Assembly: GCA_047947185.1 (NCBI GenBank)
Contig: CP170502.1
Location: forward strand, 1,674,001-1,738,000
Direction: 5' to 3'
DNA length: 64,000 bases
DNA from: JANQJA01 sp047947185
Lineage (GTDB): Bacteria; Pseudomonadota; Gammaproteobacteria; Pseudomonadales; Azotimanducaceae
A program made the position numbers and the translations under genes. Below, in pieces: positions 19,301 to 28,162 of the stretch (position 1 is its first letter; every line of letters begins with the position of its first letter). The notes under the pieces were generated by a model. That model saw only the letters and a program-made list of their open reading frames with translations. It had not been told where the DNA came from and made no database searches.

Positions 19301-20475
19301 CCAGCGAGGCCAGGATATACATCGGCGAGCCGGTTCAGCACACCGTTTACCGAGAGTCCGGTGCTGGGTGAAATCACCATGACCGCCCAGTTGCTGTCCT
19401 GGTGAACATAAACCGTACCGCCAATATCCCGACGGTCCCGTCCGGACACCACCGCGTTCCCGGCAAACGCTTTGTCGAGCAGCACCCCATCAAAAGCAGC
19501 ACGCAGTTCCTGCCGGGGCAGGTTGACGCTGCCGGCAAGCGCAAGGTGTCCCTCCGAACCCGTGGCTTTCAGCTGCTCAATCAACAGCACCCCGGGCTGC
19601 AAACGTAATCCGATGTCCAACGCTGCCCTGCCAAGCGCATGAATGACTTCTGCGGTAACACCCAACTCCAGGTCATCCAGCGGCCCCTTCGCACCCAATT
19701 CGAACTGGTTAACCGCGAAGCCATCCTGTTGGAAACTGCCAATTGTCGCACTTGCCGTCAGCGTCGTTTGCGATCCAAAAGAAAACGCTGCACGGGCCAG
19801 GGCCGGCCCGGCGGCGGCATCAATCGCCACCCCTTCCGTTGAGCCATCATAAGAGACCACCAGCTGCTGAAATTCCTCCAGCGGCACCGGCACCCCGTCC
19901 ACCACCGCAGATCCGCTGAAGGGATAGTGCCGGACAAATTCAAGCGCAAAATCGCCAGCAATAAACCCCATGTCATGCCTTGCGCCTACCAGGTTTACCC
20001 GGAGGTCCTGCCGGAACAATTCTCCGCTCGCCTCCACCCCTTTAAAGTCAAGTGGTGCCGCCTCGCCCACCCTGACACTGACTGACCCCACCAATAAACG
20101 CTGGACATCCAGTTGCCAGGGCATGTTGAAAGTCACTTCAGATTGACTGCCGCCCGAAGATGCCCGGGTTACAACTTCAACAGCATTGGCTGCCACCAGG
20201 GGCAAGCTGAGGCGTCGGTCGAACAGTGCCGCAACATCAAGCTGAACCCGCGCGCCACGGATCAAAAGGTCAACCGAGTTATTCCGATAGCGCAGTTCAT
20301 CCAGGGTAACAGTCTCAACCAGTCTGCCGCCTGCGCCTTCAATCGAGAGACCGGGCACCCGCGCGGAGAACTGGCTAGCCAGCCAATTGGTGCCACCCGG
20401 CGTTGTCAGCAGCCAGGCGCCGCAAGCGACCAGACCGGCGCATACCAGCACAAGCGCAAAGCCAGCCCACTTCAT
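16312..20475 (-). CDS. tamB: Translocation and assembly module subunit TamB
   Basis: A 1387-residue AsmA-like bridge protein. It has one N-terminal membrane helix (FALVLVCAGLVACGAWLL), then about 1200 residues of repeating beta strands, and the conserved TamB C-terminal domain (GRLIFAGPINNPIVDVVSSR ... VTDQLKSALGLTEL ... FSLETRTGEDNSMQIIYRLE). It spans the periplasm and works with TamA in outer-membrane protein assembly and lipid transport. ATG at 20475 overlaps the tamA stop (ATGA). Length fits the family (about 1200-1400). Confidence 0.95.
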   Translation of the reverse strand: MKWAGFALVLVCAGLVACGAWLLTTPGGTNWLASQFSARVPGLSIEGAGGRLVETVTLDELRYRNNSVDLLIRGARVQLDVAALFDRRLSLPLVAANAVEVVTRASSGGSQSEVTFNMPWQLDVQRLLVGSVSVRVGEAAPLDFKGVEASGELFRQDLRVNLVGARHDMGFIAGDFALEFVRHYPFSGSAVVDGVPVPLEEFQQLVVSYDGSTEGVAIDAAAGPALARAAFSFGSQTTLTASATIGSFQQDGFAVNQFELGAKGPLDDLELGVTAEVIHALGRAALDIGLRLQPGVLLIEQLKATGSEGHLALAGSVNLPRQELRAAFDGVLLDKAFAGNAVVSGRDRRDIGGTVYVHQDSNWAVMVISPSTGLSVNGVLNRLADVYPGLAGVLTFVAQLSFEDERFELAATAARLAWDEWEARQIAVTATGRVLGQLTAEVKVPELVRAGEPLGNGVLGYTGTREKGAVSLAWQHPQGALDASLLRDGTSLSLQKGRLRSGAEDWRLVSPAPLVIEAQQVKVGDQCWAAEPARVCLSNATFGAGTGAVTIAAGELTRAGIQLRSLSADLSYGRVGQNIEASASGVATLDAGARDVGIEFAGHANADRIVLDQFSLAAAEMVLQGNAAWTKASARLRAEVNGTRLGKRVVAVADVGTRPVDGTISISLDGETIFSLQPGETGITANLMVSDLALLFPDASGSLNGTGSIDRVSGNWQLQLDSPALTYNDNRLQALVLTARGRGQQLGDGRLTTSDWQTGAYSLGSGALTLKGDLNGLALGLDWQYAGNRVSAVTEFSLQDSMLRGRLQSATVAGPVQKWVVEPGAAFEFSDDRGQVDDHCWRYDNASLCLAGLRLERDSLDFSVALKDAPVRLRDIYYAPETRLDGHLSTTLAGRVTGLTGSPNVNARFSVRVPEGELAYFDQTLPWTLAGEGTITNNQVRSSLVIESDARNRFQVNANWPTLLGPDRFQLEAMLASNSLGVITAFVPQLDRAAGTIGAKLSLDTRGGSPTGRFSLDVGEDASVVVPVAGITLEDVTLHAEGNEELVTLTFGASSGNGQVKGTGQVVDPLSAERDLKLNLSGENFVAVQRPELSVTASPALEFHYQGSGTAQLAGHLDVTGGNFRLEDLGVNPRRVSSDVTVLSRKIPNQAFYQLDVGVGLSINNFAIDMYGLRGRVDGGLSLVQRPRLPRRLIGTVNLRDGSFTRYGQDFAVERGRLIFAGPINNPIVDVVSSRSIDSADELIKVSLILSGPANNIRSQLVSSPAMSEAQALSYLVLGRSLRGASAADGQSISLAALSLGIKGVAPVTDQLKSALGLTELTLESRGVDGAMVIAGKQINPGLYVEYSYDVLGRVGGILFSYQLNDKFSLETRTGEDNSMQIIYRLE

Positions 20476-22193
20476 ACATCCGGCCCCAGGCTGAAGTGCA
20501 GGCGGATACCGCCATTCTCCTCGGACAGGGCTTTGGCGAGGTCAATCCGCAGTGGTCCCACAGGTGAGTACCAGCGAACGCCAATGCCCACACCACGCTC
20601 CAACTCAAGCGAAAACGATGAAAGAGAAACGCTGCCTGCATCCACAAACGCCGCCACCGACCAGGCCGGTCGAATCAGGTAGTCCAACTCCAGGCTGGAC
20701 TCCAGCAGCCGATCACCACCAATCACGTTCCCGGCCGCGTCCCGGGCACCAATCTCCTCATAGTCAAAACCCCGTACCCGGTCATCACCACCAGAGAAAA
20801 ACCGCAGTCGCGGTGGCAGTCGGGCAAACTCCCTGGTCTCTGTCAGACCAACCCGGCCGCGCGCCAACACCCGCAGCCTGTCGGTCAGGGCATACACCAC
20901 CTTGCCAGCGGCAGTCACGGAAACAAAACTGACTGATGAACCCAGCGACTTGTCTGCGCCGGTCACTTCCAGGCTGATCCTGTGCGCGTGCTGCGGCCGC
21001 GCAACGCTGGCGTCTGTTTTGGTATAGGCAACATTAATCCCCGGGATCAAGGTGACAATGGCCTGGGATGCATCAGCCAGGTCGAACTGGTCGTTCGTCA
21101 GCTCAATAAACCGGGTTGACACCCAGCCTTTTCCCCGCGGGGAAATTCGTCGCAGGCCAACCGTCGTGCTGCTGCTTTTGCTGGTATCCGTGTCCTGCAG
21201 CAGGTAACCACCATAGACACTGATCCAGCCGTTCGCCCGGTCCTCCTGCGGAATCCGGTAATACCCGCCCAATTCGGTTCGCACGGGTGACACAAACGCA
21301 TTGAGGTCAGTCTGATGGCCCCTTCGATTACGCAATCGGTTGTGGCGGCGCAGGGACACATTGGGCCCCAGGTCCGTCGAAACGCCCAGCCCAATCCGGG
21401 TCCGGGTAGACCGACCGGACGTCAGCGCAACTTCGATCGGAACCCTTGCAGCCTCCATATCCGGTTCCAGCGGACGGACGATAACGTCGTCGAAGTAGCC
21501 GCTGCCCAGCAGGGACTGGTAGAACTCGCTCAGGCGCTCGGCATCAAAAGGGTCCCCCACCCGATAGGGCAGGTACCGTGCCAGCAGATCCTGGTCAATT
21601 GCGTCAGATTCAAAGTTCGTCTCACCAAAGGAGAATCGTCGTCCCGTGGTGTACACCAGATTGACAGCGGCGCTATTTTTAACAGCATCCACAACAACCT
21701 GCCGCGTTGTGAATTCTCCTTCCAGGAAACCATAGCGGGCCGCCACTTCCTCGACATCAGACTTGAAGTCCTCGTAACGCTCATGATCAAACTGGCTGCC
21801 AATCGTGAGCGGGCTGGCCAGAACCAGGCGCCTGAAATCGCCAAACTCACTACCTTCACCCACCAGGTTTACGGCGGAACGGGTGACAAGCGTTGGCGGA
21901 CCCTTTTCAATCTCGAACTCTGCGGTAAAACAGTCGGCGGTAAATGCCAGCCTCGGACTGACCTCACTGGAGTAGTATCCGTAAGACTCCAGTACCGTCT
22001 TGATTTCACGCTCGGCAGTGCCAAAACGGTAGCGCACCAGCCAGGCGGGTTGTTCACAGGCATCCGTCAGTGATAGCCCGGCCCTGATTGCCTGCTCAAC
22101 CGGCGCGGTCACACCCGTGATGGTGACACCTGCGATTGCTGACGCACCGGTCAACAGGATAACCACCGCAGCGGTGAGACGAATACAGAACAC
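20472..22193 (-). CDS. tamA: Outer-membrane assembly protein TamA (Omp85/BamA family)
   Basis: A 573-residue Omp85 protein: signal peptide (to about residue 21), three POTRA domains (for example GRRFSFGETNFESDAIDQDL and VGDPFDAERLSEFYQSLLGSGYFD) and a 16-strand-type barrel containing the FFSGGDDRVRGF motif, which is the conserved (V/I)RG(F/Y) loop that plugs the barrel. The C-terminus ends in a phenylalanine-containing beta signal (LHFSLGPDV). The start is GTG at 22193 without a strong Shine-Dalgarno sequence. It forms the tamAB pair with the next gene. Confidence 0.95.
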   Translation of the reverse strand: MFCIRLTAAVVILLTGASAIAGVTITGVTAPVEQAIRAGLSLTDACEQPAWLVRYRFGTAEREIKTVLESYGYYSSEVSPRLAFTADCFTAEFEIEKGPPTLVTRSAVNLVGEGSEFGDFRRLVLASPLTIGSQFDHERYEDFKSDVEEVAARYGFLEGEFTTRQVVVDAVKNSAAVNLVYTTGRRFSFGETNFESDAIDQDLLARYLPYRVGDPFDAERLSEFYQSLLGSGYFDDVIVRPLEPDMEAARVPIEVALTSGRSTRTRIGLGVSTDLGPNVSLRRHNRLRNRRGHQTDLNAFVSPVRTELGGYYRIPQEDRANGWISVYGGYLLQDTDTSKSSSTTVGLRRISPRGKGWVSTRFIELTNDQFDLADASQAIVTLIPGINVAYTKTDASVARPQHAHRISLEVTGADKSLGSSVSFVSVTAAGKVVYALTDRLRVLARGRVGLTETREFARLPPRLRFFSGGDDRVRGFDYEEIGARDAAGNVIGGDRLLESSLELDYLIRPAWSVAAFVDAGSVSLSSFSLELERGVGIGVRWYSPVGPLRIDLAKALSEENGGIRLHFSLGPDV

Positions 22194-22345
22194 GAGGCTA
22201 GAGGAAACTCACGAGTGACGGACCAATGGCGGCTAAGTATGACACAGGGTGTAGCAGCGAACGGCTAACAGCGGGCCGCCGCACTCCCCTTTGGAACCCA
22301 TTAAGGGTGACAAGTTTCATTTACCACTCATTTCACCCACCCTGT

Positions 22346-22364
22346 GCCGGATTCGCAATCCGGC
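22346..22364. other. Perfect hairpin downstream of the ZntB-like gene
   Basis: An 8-bp perfect stem GCCGGATT/AATCCGGC with a CGC loop lies 22 nt past the stop of the ZntB-like gene, in the 192-nt spacer to tamA. There is no T-run on either strand, so it may be a weak terminator or an mRNA 3'-end stabiliser. Nothing else is visible in this spacer. Confidence 0.4.
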
Positions 22365-22385
22365 CAAGGTCGCGCGTCGTCCTGG

Positions 22386-23360
22386 TCAAAGCATGCGGAA
22401 TCGTTTGAACAGCCACAAAACGACGCCACTAAGTACCAGCAAAATGCCGCAGACCACGTAAAAGGCGGCGTCACTCTGGGTCCCCGGGATACCACCAACG
22501 TTAATGCCCAGCAGCCCCGTCAGGAGGCCCAGCGGCAGGAAAATGCCGGCAACAATGGAAAGGACATACATATTGCGGTTCATTTCATCCGCCATGCGCC
22601 CGGCCAGTTCCTCCTGGGTCACAGCCGCCCGGTCCCGCGCCGAGTCCAGTTCCTCAACGTAACGCGTCAGCCGGTCGGCGGTCTCGCGCAACTGGCTCCG
22701 GTCCAGGTCGGTGAGCAGGGAAATGCGCCCCGACGCCAGATGCGTCAATACCTCCCGCAGGGGGGCAAGAAAACGACGCAGGCTGATTGCCTGGCGGCGA
22801 AGTTTGCTGAGGCGGGTTCTCAGTTCAAACCCCGGGGACTCAAGGACCTCTTCCTCAAGCTCATCCACTGCATCGTTGACATCAGCGAGAATGGGTCCCA
22901 TGCGATCAATCATGAAACCCGTGAGTCGCACCAGTACCTCACCCGGTGAGACGGGCAACAGTCCCTGGTCAATGCTGTCACGCAGGTCCTGCGCGGCCAT
23001 GACTTTCCGGTGGCGCAGGGTAATAACCTGACGTTCATCGAGCCACACACGGATCGACACCATGTCTTCCGGATCCGCACCCTGGTTCAGGTTTACACCC
23101 CGCAGGATCACCAGCAGGCCCGCGTCTATCGAAGCGACCCTGGGCCGTGTCTCTTCTTCCAGCAACGCGGAGATTGCCAGGGGATCAAGGCCCGCCCCCG
23201 CCTTCAGCCAGCGCTCGGTCTCTGGCTGCGCCCGGTCCAGGTGGACCCAGCGCCAGCCTGTTACAGCCGCCGGTTCCTTCAGGTCGGCCATGCCCAGCGG
23301 ACGGGCGCTACCGATCCCGGCGAATTCGTAGGCATAAATCAGGGCTTTATCGAGCGACAT
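22386..23360 (-). CDS. zntB: CorA/ZntB-family divalent metal ion transporter
   Basis: A 324-residue CorA-superfamily channel/transporter. A large cytoplasmic alpha/beta domain and long coiled helix are followed by two C-terminal membrane helices (MYVLSIVAGIFLPLGLLTGL and FYVVCGILLVLSGVVLWLF). The loop between them reads GINVGGIPG instead of the CorA GMN signature, which is typical of ZntB-type members. ZntB proteins move zinc, but substrate cannot be fixed by sequence. ATG 23360 was preferred to an upstream alternative because homology begins at MSLDKALIYAYEF. Confidence 0.85.
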   Translation of the reverse strand: MSLDKALIYAYEFAGIGSARPLGMADLKEPAAVTGWRWVHLDRAQPETERWLKAGAGLDPLAISALLEEETRPRVASIDAGLLVILRGVNLNQGADPEDMVSIRVWLDERQVITLRHRKVMAAQDLRDSIDQGLLPVSPGEVLVRLTGFMIDRMGPILADVNDAVDELEEEVLESPGFELRTRLSKLRRQAISLRRFLAPLREVLTHLASGRISLLTDLDRSQLRETADRLTRYVEELDSARDRAAVTQEELAGRMADEMNRNMYVLSIVAGIFLPLGLLTGLLGINVGGIPGTQSDAAFYVVCGILLVLSGVVLWLFKRFRML

Positions 23361-23549
23361 CAGGCGTATCCGCTGTTTTTCTGTAGAGGCGCTGATTATA
23401 ACCCACGCCAAACCGGGTCACGGATTGCCAACAACCGGTGCAAGTTTATGCACCCCTGGAGAAAACTGATATTGGAGGATAGGCAAGCACCGCCACTGGC
23501 GTTACCCTGTAAGCATTCAATGGCACACCACAACATTTGGGGAGCAACA

Positions 23550-24473
23550 ATGGGTTTACTGGACGGCAAGGTCGCAATGGTCACAGGCGCGGGTCGGGGA
23601 ATCGGCCGGGGTGAAGCCCTGGCCCTTGCAAAAGCTGGCGCGAGGGTTGTCGTCAACGATGTCGGCGGCAGCCTGAACGGCGAAGGCCAGACCTCGTCCA
23701 TTGCCGAAGAGGTTGCTGCCGAAATCAGGGAGGCAGGGTTCGACGCCGTCGGTAACAGCGCGGATATCTCCACGGTTGAGGGGGCCGACAACCTCATCTG
23801 GACCGCGCTGAACAAGTTTGGTCGCCTCGACATTCTCGTCAACAACGCCGGCATCATCCGTGACCGCACCCTGTTGAACATGAGTGAACAGGAATGGGAT
23901 CCGGTGATTAACGTCCACCTGAAAGGCGCGTTCCTTTGCACCCGCGCGGCCGCCAGAATCATGAAAAGCCAGGGAGAAGGTGGGGCTGTCATCTACACCA
24001 CCTCTGTTGCCGCACTCATTGGCGCTTTTGGCCATCCAAACTACACCGCCGCCAAGGGCGGGGTTTTTGGACTGTTGAAAGGCACCGCAGCAGAACTCAA
24101 GCGGGCCGGTATTCGCGCCAATGCCATAGTCCCCCACGCATTTTCCCGCATGACCGCAGTTTCCGAGTGGATGCAGGACAAACAGGACGTCTACACAACC
24201 GACGTGATTGGCCAGACAGTGGTTTTCCTCGCTTCTGACCGGGCCGCCAATCTGTCCGGCCGCGTGCTTGGCGCAATTGGCGGCAAATCCGGGGCCAGGG
24301 TCTGCGAATTCAAGGTCACCATGTCGGATGGACACACCATGGCAGCAAGTGAGGTGTCAGCAGAGGAGATTGCGGCCAACCTGGACCAGGTCCTGAGTCC
24401 GCTACCGGATCTCGAGTTCTCCGATTTCCTGACACCGCCATCCGGCACGCCGAGCCAGGGTCAGTCAGACTGA
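23550..24473 (+). CDS. SDR-family oxidoreductase (hydroxyacyl-CoA dehydrogenase-like)
   Basis: A 307-residue short-chain dehydrogenase. The NAD(P)-binding motif TGAGRGIG (residues about 12-19), NNAG, the catalytic Ser in YTTSVAA and YTAAK are all present. The DVGGSLNGEG segment after the second strand resembles the SDR domain of peroxisomal multifunctional enzyme type 2, suggesting a 3-hydroxyacyl-CoA or similar substrate. A C-terminal extension of about 60 residues is present. The ATG at 23550 follows TTTGGGGAGCAACA, a good ribosome-binding site; the frame is open about 180 codons upstream, but that is antisense to the ZntB-like gene. Confidence 0.88.
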   Translation: MGLLDGKVAMVTGAGRGIGRGEALALAKAGARVVVNDVGGSLNGEGQTSSIAEEVAAEIREAGFDAVGNSADISTVEGADNLIWTALNKFGRLDILVNNAGIIRDRTLLNMSEQEWDPVINVHLKGAFLCTRAAARIMKSQGEGGAVIYTTSVAALIGAFGHPNYTAAKGGVFGLLKGTAAELKRAGIRANAIVPHAFSRMTAVSEWMQDKQDVYTTDVIGQTVVFLASDRAANLSGRVLGAIGGKSGARVCEFKVTMSDGHTMAASEVSAEEIAANLDQVLSPLPDLEFSDFLTPPSGTPSQGQSD

Positions 24474-24503
24474 GACGGGCAAGGCGTGGCTCTGAGCTGC
24501 GCC

Positions 24504-24884
24504 TCAGTCGAGCCGGATTTCGATCATCGCACGCTTCGGGTACCTGCCGACGAGGCGTGAGAAAAAGTTGCCGATACGCATCTGCCAGCCATACTTCTGC
24601 GTAAAGGCCGGGTAGATACGATCGATCAGCGCCTGATCCCGAACGATGCTGGCAGTCCCGTCGATCCAGTCGCCATGCACCTTGCCCCTGAAATCACAGG
24701 CGGCCAGGCGCACTTTCCTGCGCGCACGGATCCGCTTCACCTTGCCGGCTTCACCCTCGGAAAAGACATAAAAGGCGCTGCCACAGGCCGCAATCCACAC
24801 GGGCGTGCGGACCTCGGCCCCCGATTTCCGGTAGGTTGCGAGACTGACGTAAGGTTCGCCGGCCGGGTCAAAAGGCAGGGTCAC
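24504..24884 (-). CDS. PPOX-class (split-barrel flavin-binding) oxidoreductase
   Basis: A 126-residue split-barrel protein resembling PPOX-class F420- or FMN-dependent proteins of the Rv2061c type: YVSLATYRKSGAEVRTPVWI opens the barrel, and AGKVKRIRARRKVRLAACDFRGKV is the typical central segment. It is 3 nt downstream of the nitroreductase gene, so the two flavin-type enzymes are probably co-transcribed. Cofactor and substrate are not evident. Confidence 0.8.
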   Translation of the reverse strand: MTLPFDPAGEPYVSLATYRKSGAEVRTPVWIAACGSAFYVFSEGEAGKVKRIRARRKVRLAACDFRGKVHGDWIDGTASIVRDQALIDRIYPAFTQKYGWQMRIGNFFSRLVGRYPKRAMIEIRLD

Positions 24885-24887
24885 GGG

Positions 24888-25520
24888 TCAGGACCAGCGA
24901 TCAAACCGCATGATCTCTGACACCGGCTTGCGGGTTACCGGGCCAAATTTCCCCAGCGGGTAGCCCACAGGGATCAAGGCCAGCGCCGCCATGGTGTCAG
25001 GCATACCCAATACAGCACGGACCTTGTCCTGGTCTCCCAGTGCCAGGGTTGTTGGCGCGGCACCCAGACCCAGGGCACGTGCCGCGAGCAACAGGTTCTG
25101 TACGCCCGGCCAGATTGACCCACCGCCTCGCTGGGCCGCGGCACTGTCAACCTTCTGGCCGAACTCAAGGCAGGCGATGACCAGTGCAGGGATTTCATGC
25201 ATGTGCTCCATCTGCCACAACACGGAGTTCAGCATACGCTTGCGCTTGTCTTCTGACTGGTGCGGCAGACTGCCCGGTCGGGCTGCCTGGGGACCAATAT
25301 AGGCTTCCACACCCACCCGGTTGAGGTCAGCCAACTGCTGCTTGACTGCAGGATCACGTACGACAATCCACCGACCATTCTGCATGTTGGAACCCGATGG
25401 AGCCTGGTTTGCTGCATCAATCAGCTTGATCAGCAGGTCTTCCGGCACTTCCCGGGTATCCAGTCGCCGCATGGCACGGCAGTTGTACATGATGTCAAAT
25501 AAATCTGTTGGTTCCGCCAC
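24888..25520 (-). CDS. Nitroreductase-family FMN protein
   Basis: A 210-residue nitroreductase. The RRLDTREVPEDLL opening, the SGSNMQNGRWIVVRD segment (FMN-binding loop) and the GLGAAPTTLALGDQDKVRAVLGMP helix region are family hallmarks. Such enzymes reduce nitro compounds, quinones or enones using NAD(P)H. It lies in a minus-strand run that begins with the serine hydrolase at 30004, and is closely followed by the PPOX-fold gene. Confidence 0.9.
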   Translation of the reverse strand: MAEPTDLFDIMYNCRAMRRLDTREVPEDLLIKLIDAANQAPSGSNMQNGRWIVVRDPAVKQQLADLNRVGVEAYIGPQAARPGSLPHQSEDKRKRMLNSVLWQMEHMHEIPALVIACLEFGQKVDSAAAQRGGGSIWPGVQNLLLAARALGLGAAPTTLALGDQDKVRAVLGMPDTMAALALIPVGYPLGKFGPVTRKPVSEIMRFDRWS

Positions 25521-25576
25521 TTGCTGTTCTCCTGTTGTGTTCCAGCCTATGAATTACCTGTTCAGGATAACGCGAC

Positions 25577-26947
25577 CTAAACCTGTTCTGCCACCAGTGC
25601 CTTCCGCTCCAGCGCTGCACGCAGTTCATTGTGCTTTTCACGCGTCAGCGGGTACCACCAGATGAAGGCGATGGAAATGATGAAAAAGAAAACGGGTACA
25701 CCGCAAAAGGAGTAATGCAGGGCTTTCAGCCCTGCCGCATCACTGGCCAGTGTTGGATCAAAGCCAAAAAAGGCAACCAGGGGCAATGCAATGGCCGCGG
25801 ACGCGGCAATGGCAAACTTGTCTGCCATACCCCAGAGCGCCATAAAGAGAGCGCCCCTTTGCTCGCCCGTTTCCAACGTGTCCTGGTCAATGACATCCGC
25901 TGCCATGGAGGGTGCCAGAATGGCGTTGGCCGGCGCAAGCAGCCCTGTGACCAGGTTGAGCGCCATATAAAGATAGTAGTCGCCCGGCTCAAACAGCAGC
26001 ACCAGGCTGAACACCGCCACCGAGATGGCCGTGCAGGTCGCCAGCAACGTGTGTTTGTTGAACCGGGGCGCAATCGCCATGATGATGGGCGTACCAAAAA
26101 ACTGACCGAGCAGGTAGGTCAGCACAATGAGCGGCCACTGGGTTGCATCTGCCAGCAGGTAAAAGGTCACAAAAAAAATAAACAGCGTGTTGATGGAGTT
26201 CCAGGCAATAGCCGCCATCACGTTGGCCATGAGCAAACGAAAAAACGCCTTATTGGCCAGGATCACCTTGAGCCCCCGCCCCAGGTCAACCCGCGTTGTA
26301 TGGGTGAAGCGCGGCTGCGGCACCAGGTACAGCAACAGGGGTACGCTCACAGCCAGCACCACCACCGTTGACCAGGCAAGAATTCGCAGCATGGGTTGCA
26401 GGCTGCCGTCACGCTCGGGTCCCAGTGAGCCATATCCCAGGGTTGCAAGCCAGGCCAGCAGCAGCGGCAGGCAAATGGCCAGCAATGATCCCACAATCCC
26501 GCCCCAGGTGCGGGCACCGGTGATTCTTGATCGCTCGTGGTAGTCCTCGGAAATCTCGGCAACCCAGGCTGACAGGGGAATACCTATCAGCGTCCAGCCC
26601 AGGTACAGCGCCGCAACACCCAGGAACAGGTACACCGGACCGGGGGCGTCGATAAAAGGATCAAACACTGCAACAATCGACACCGCCATCACGGGCAAAC
26701 CCAGGGCAATCCAGAGCCCACGTCGCCCCAGGCGGGCCGGCGTACGGTCGGACAGGGTACCAATCAAGGGGTCAGTAATCACGTCGGTGATCCGCGTGAA
26801 CATCAGGACAAAACCAATGACAGTCAGGCTGATGCCAAGCTCACTGGCATAGTAGGGCGTCAGGTAAAGCCCCAGTGGCAAACCGCCCATCGACAGCGGT
26901 ACCGACAGGAAACCAAAAGCAAACAGTTCTTTGGGACTTAACCTCAT
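25577..26947 (-). CDS. MFS transporter, glycoside-pentoside-hexuronide (MelB-like) type
   Basis: A 456-residue, 12-helix carrier. The MRLSPKELFAFGFLSVPLS start, the RITDVITDPLIGTLSDRTPARLGRRG segment and the internal DQDTLETGEQRGALFMALWG motif are typical of the GPH/MelB group, which moves sugars or conjugates with Na+ or H+. ATG at 26947 comes one nucleotide after the stop of the preceding MFS gene, so both are in one operon. The substrate is unknown. Confidence 0.88.
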   Translation of the reverse strand: MRLSPKELFAFGFLSVPLSMGGLPLGLYLTPYYASELGISLTVIGFVLMFTRITDVITDPLIGTLSDRTPARLGRRGLWIALGLPVMAVSIVAVFDPFIDAPGPVYLFLGVAALYLGWTLIGIPLSAWVAEISEDYHERSRITGARTWGGIVGSLLAICLPLLLAWLATLGYGSLGPERDGSLQPMLRILAWSTVVVLAVSVPLLLYLVPQPRFTHTTRVDLGRGLKVILANKAFFRLLMANVMAAIAWNSINTLFIFFVTFYLLADATQWPLIVLTYLLGQFFGTPIIMAIAPRFNKHTLLATCTAISVAVFSLVLLFEPGDYYLYMALNLVTGLLAPANAILAPSMAADVIDQDTLETGEQRGALFMALWGMADKFAIAASAAIALPLVAFFGFDPTLASDAAGLKALHYSFCGVPVFFFIISIAFIWWYPLTREKHNELRAALERKALVAEQV

Positions 26948-26948
26948 T

Positions 26949-28148
26949 TCAGTTTTCCTGCACGGCAGATTGCTGCCGGGATGCAATATGGATCACTGGC
27001 AACAGCAGCAGCAACCAGGGAAGCCCCAGGCCAAGCAACCAGTACCACCCAAACAGATTCAGGATAACGCCACTCCCCAGTGCCGCCAGCGCCTGGAGGG
27101 TAAACACCATGAAATCGTTCAGTGCCTGCACCTTGAATCGCTCGGCAGGCAGGTAGGTCTGTGTCAGGAGTGTGGTGCCGCCGACAAAAAGGAAGTTCCA
27201 GCCGACCCCCAGCAGCACCAGTGCCCACCAGTAATGCATTAACTGGTGATCAATAAAGGCAATCAGCAGACAGAGAAACACCAGTCCGACGCCGACACCA
27301 ATAATTCGCATGGCACCGAAGCGGGCTATCAGGAAACCACTGAACAGCGACGGCAGGTACATCGCCATGATGTGACTCTGGATTACCCAGGCGGTGTCGT
27401 CCAGGGAAAACCCGTCGTGCGCGTGCATGCTGACGGGTGTTGCGGTCATCACGAGACTCATGACCCCATAACCCACCACGGCGGCACCCACGGCCATGAC
27501 AAACATCGGTTGACGGGCAATCTGGCGGAGCGGCCGGGCTGACGGGTCCGGTGCCCCGGCAGCGGGTTCGGGCAGGGCTTCCGGCACCTGGTTGGTATAA
27601 AACAACAGGGCAATCACCGCACAGGCCATCAAACCGCTCATGCCAACAAAAGACCCCGAATAGGTGCCCCAGGGGATGGCATCCGACAGCCTGCTAGCGG
27701 TTTCAGGCCCCAGCACGGCCGCAACCACACCCGCCAGCATCAGGAACGACAGGGCCGGCGCAACCCGGGCAGATGGCACCGATTCCGCCACGGCAAAACG
27801 GTACTGCTGGACAAAAGCATTGTTGGCACCCACAACAAAGGTGGCGAGGCAGAACAGCAGGAAACTCTCAACATGGATGGCGTGTGCCGCCAGCAGGCCA
27901 CTGCCACAGGCCGCACCCGCTCCCAACAGGAACCCGGCCTTGCGGCCAATCCTGCCCATCAGCAGGGCGGCAGGTACGGTCGTCGCGGCTGTACCCACAA
28001 TCATCAGGGCCACCGGCAAGGTGGCGAGGCTGCTGGCCGGCGCAAGCAGCGCGCCCACAATGCCACCCAGTAACACCACCACCGGTGCAGCCGTCTGGGC
28101 AAAACACTGGGCCAGCATCAGGACGCCGAGGGTGCGGTACTGGCCCAC
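26949..28148 (-). CDS. MFS transporter (drug/metabolite efflux type)
   Basis: A 399-residue, 12-helix major facilitator protein. The loop between helices 2 and 3 (LLMGRIGRKAGFLLGA) matches the MFS signature GxLxDRxGRK. The start is GTG at 28148 with a weak ribosome-binding site, 14 nt after the serine hydrolase gene; ATG at residue 11 is the alternative. Two unrelated MFS carriers side by side suggest uptake and export of related compounds, but nothing in the sequence names them. Confidence 0.85.
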   Translation of the reverse strand: MGQYRTLGVLMLAQCFAQTAAPVVVLLGGIVGALLAPASSLATLPVALMIVGTAATTVPAALLMGRIGRKAGFLLGAGAACGSGLLAAHAIHVESFLLFCLATFVVGANNAFVQQYRFAVAESVPSARVAPALSFLMLAGVVAAVLGPETASRLSDAIPWGTYSGSFVGMSGLMACAVIALLFYTNQVPEALPEPAAGAPDPSARPLRQIARQPMFVMAVGAAVVGYGVMSLVMTATPVSMHAHDGFSLDDTAWVIQSHIMAMYLPSLFSGFLIARFGAMRIIGVGVGLVFLCLLIAFIDHQLMHYWWALVLLGVGWNFLFVGGTTLLTQTYLPAERFKVQALNDFMVFTLQALAALGSGVILNLFGWYWLLGLGLPWLLLLLPVIHIASRQQSAVQEN

Positions 28149-28162
28149 CTCAGTTGGCCATA

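Noticed and set aside
22346..22364. Strong intrinsic terminator after the ZntB-like gene
   Set aside because: The hairpin is perfect, but there is no T-run on either strand; kept only as a hairpin.
23010..23549. 180-codon N-terminal extension of the SDR at 23550
   Set aside because: Antisense to the ZntB-like gene and intergenic DNA; the Rossmann motif begins at the internal ATG with its own RBS.
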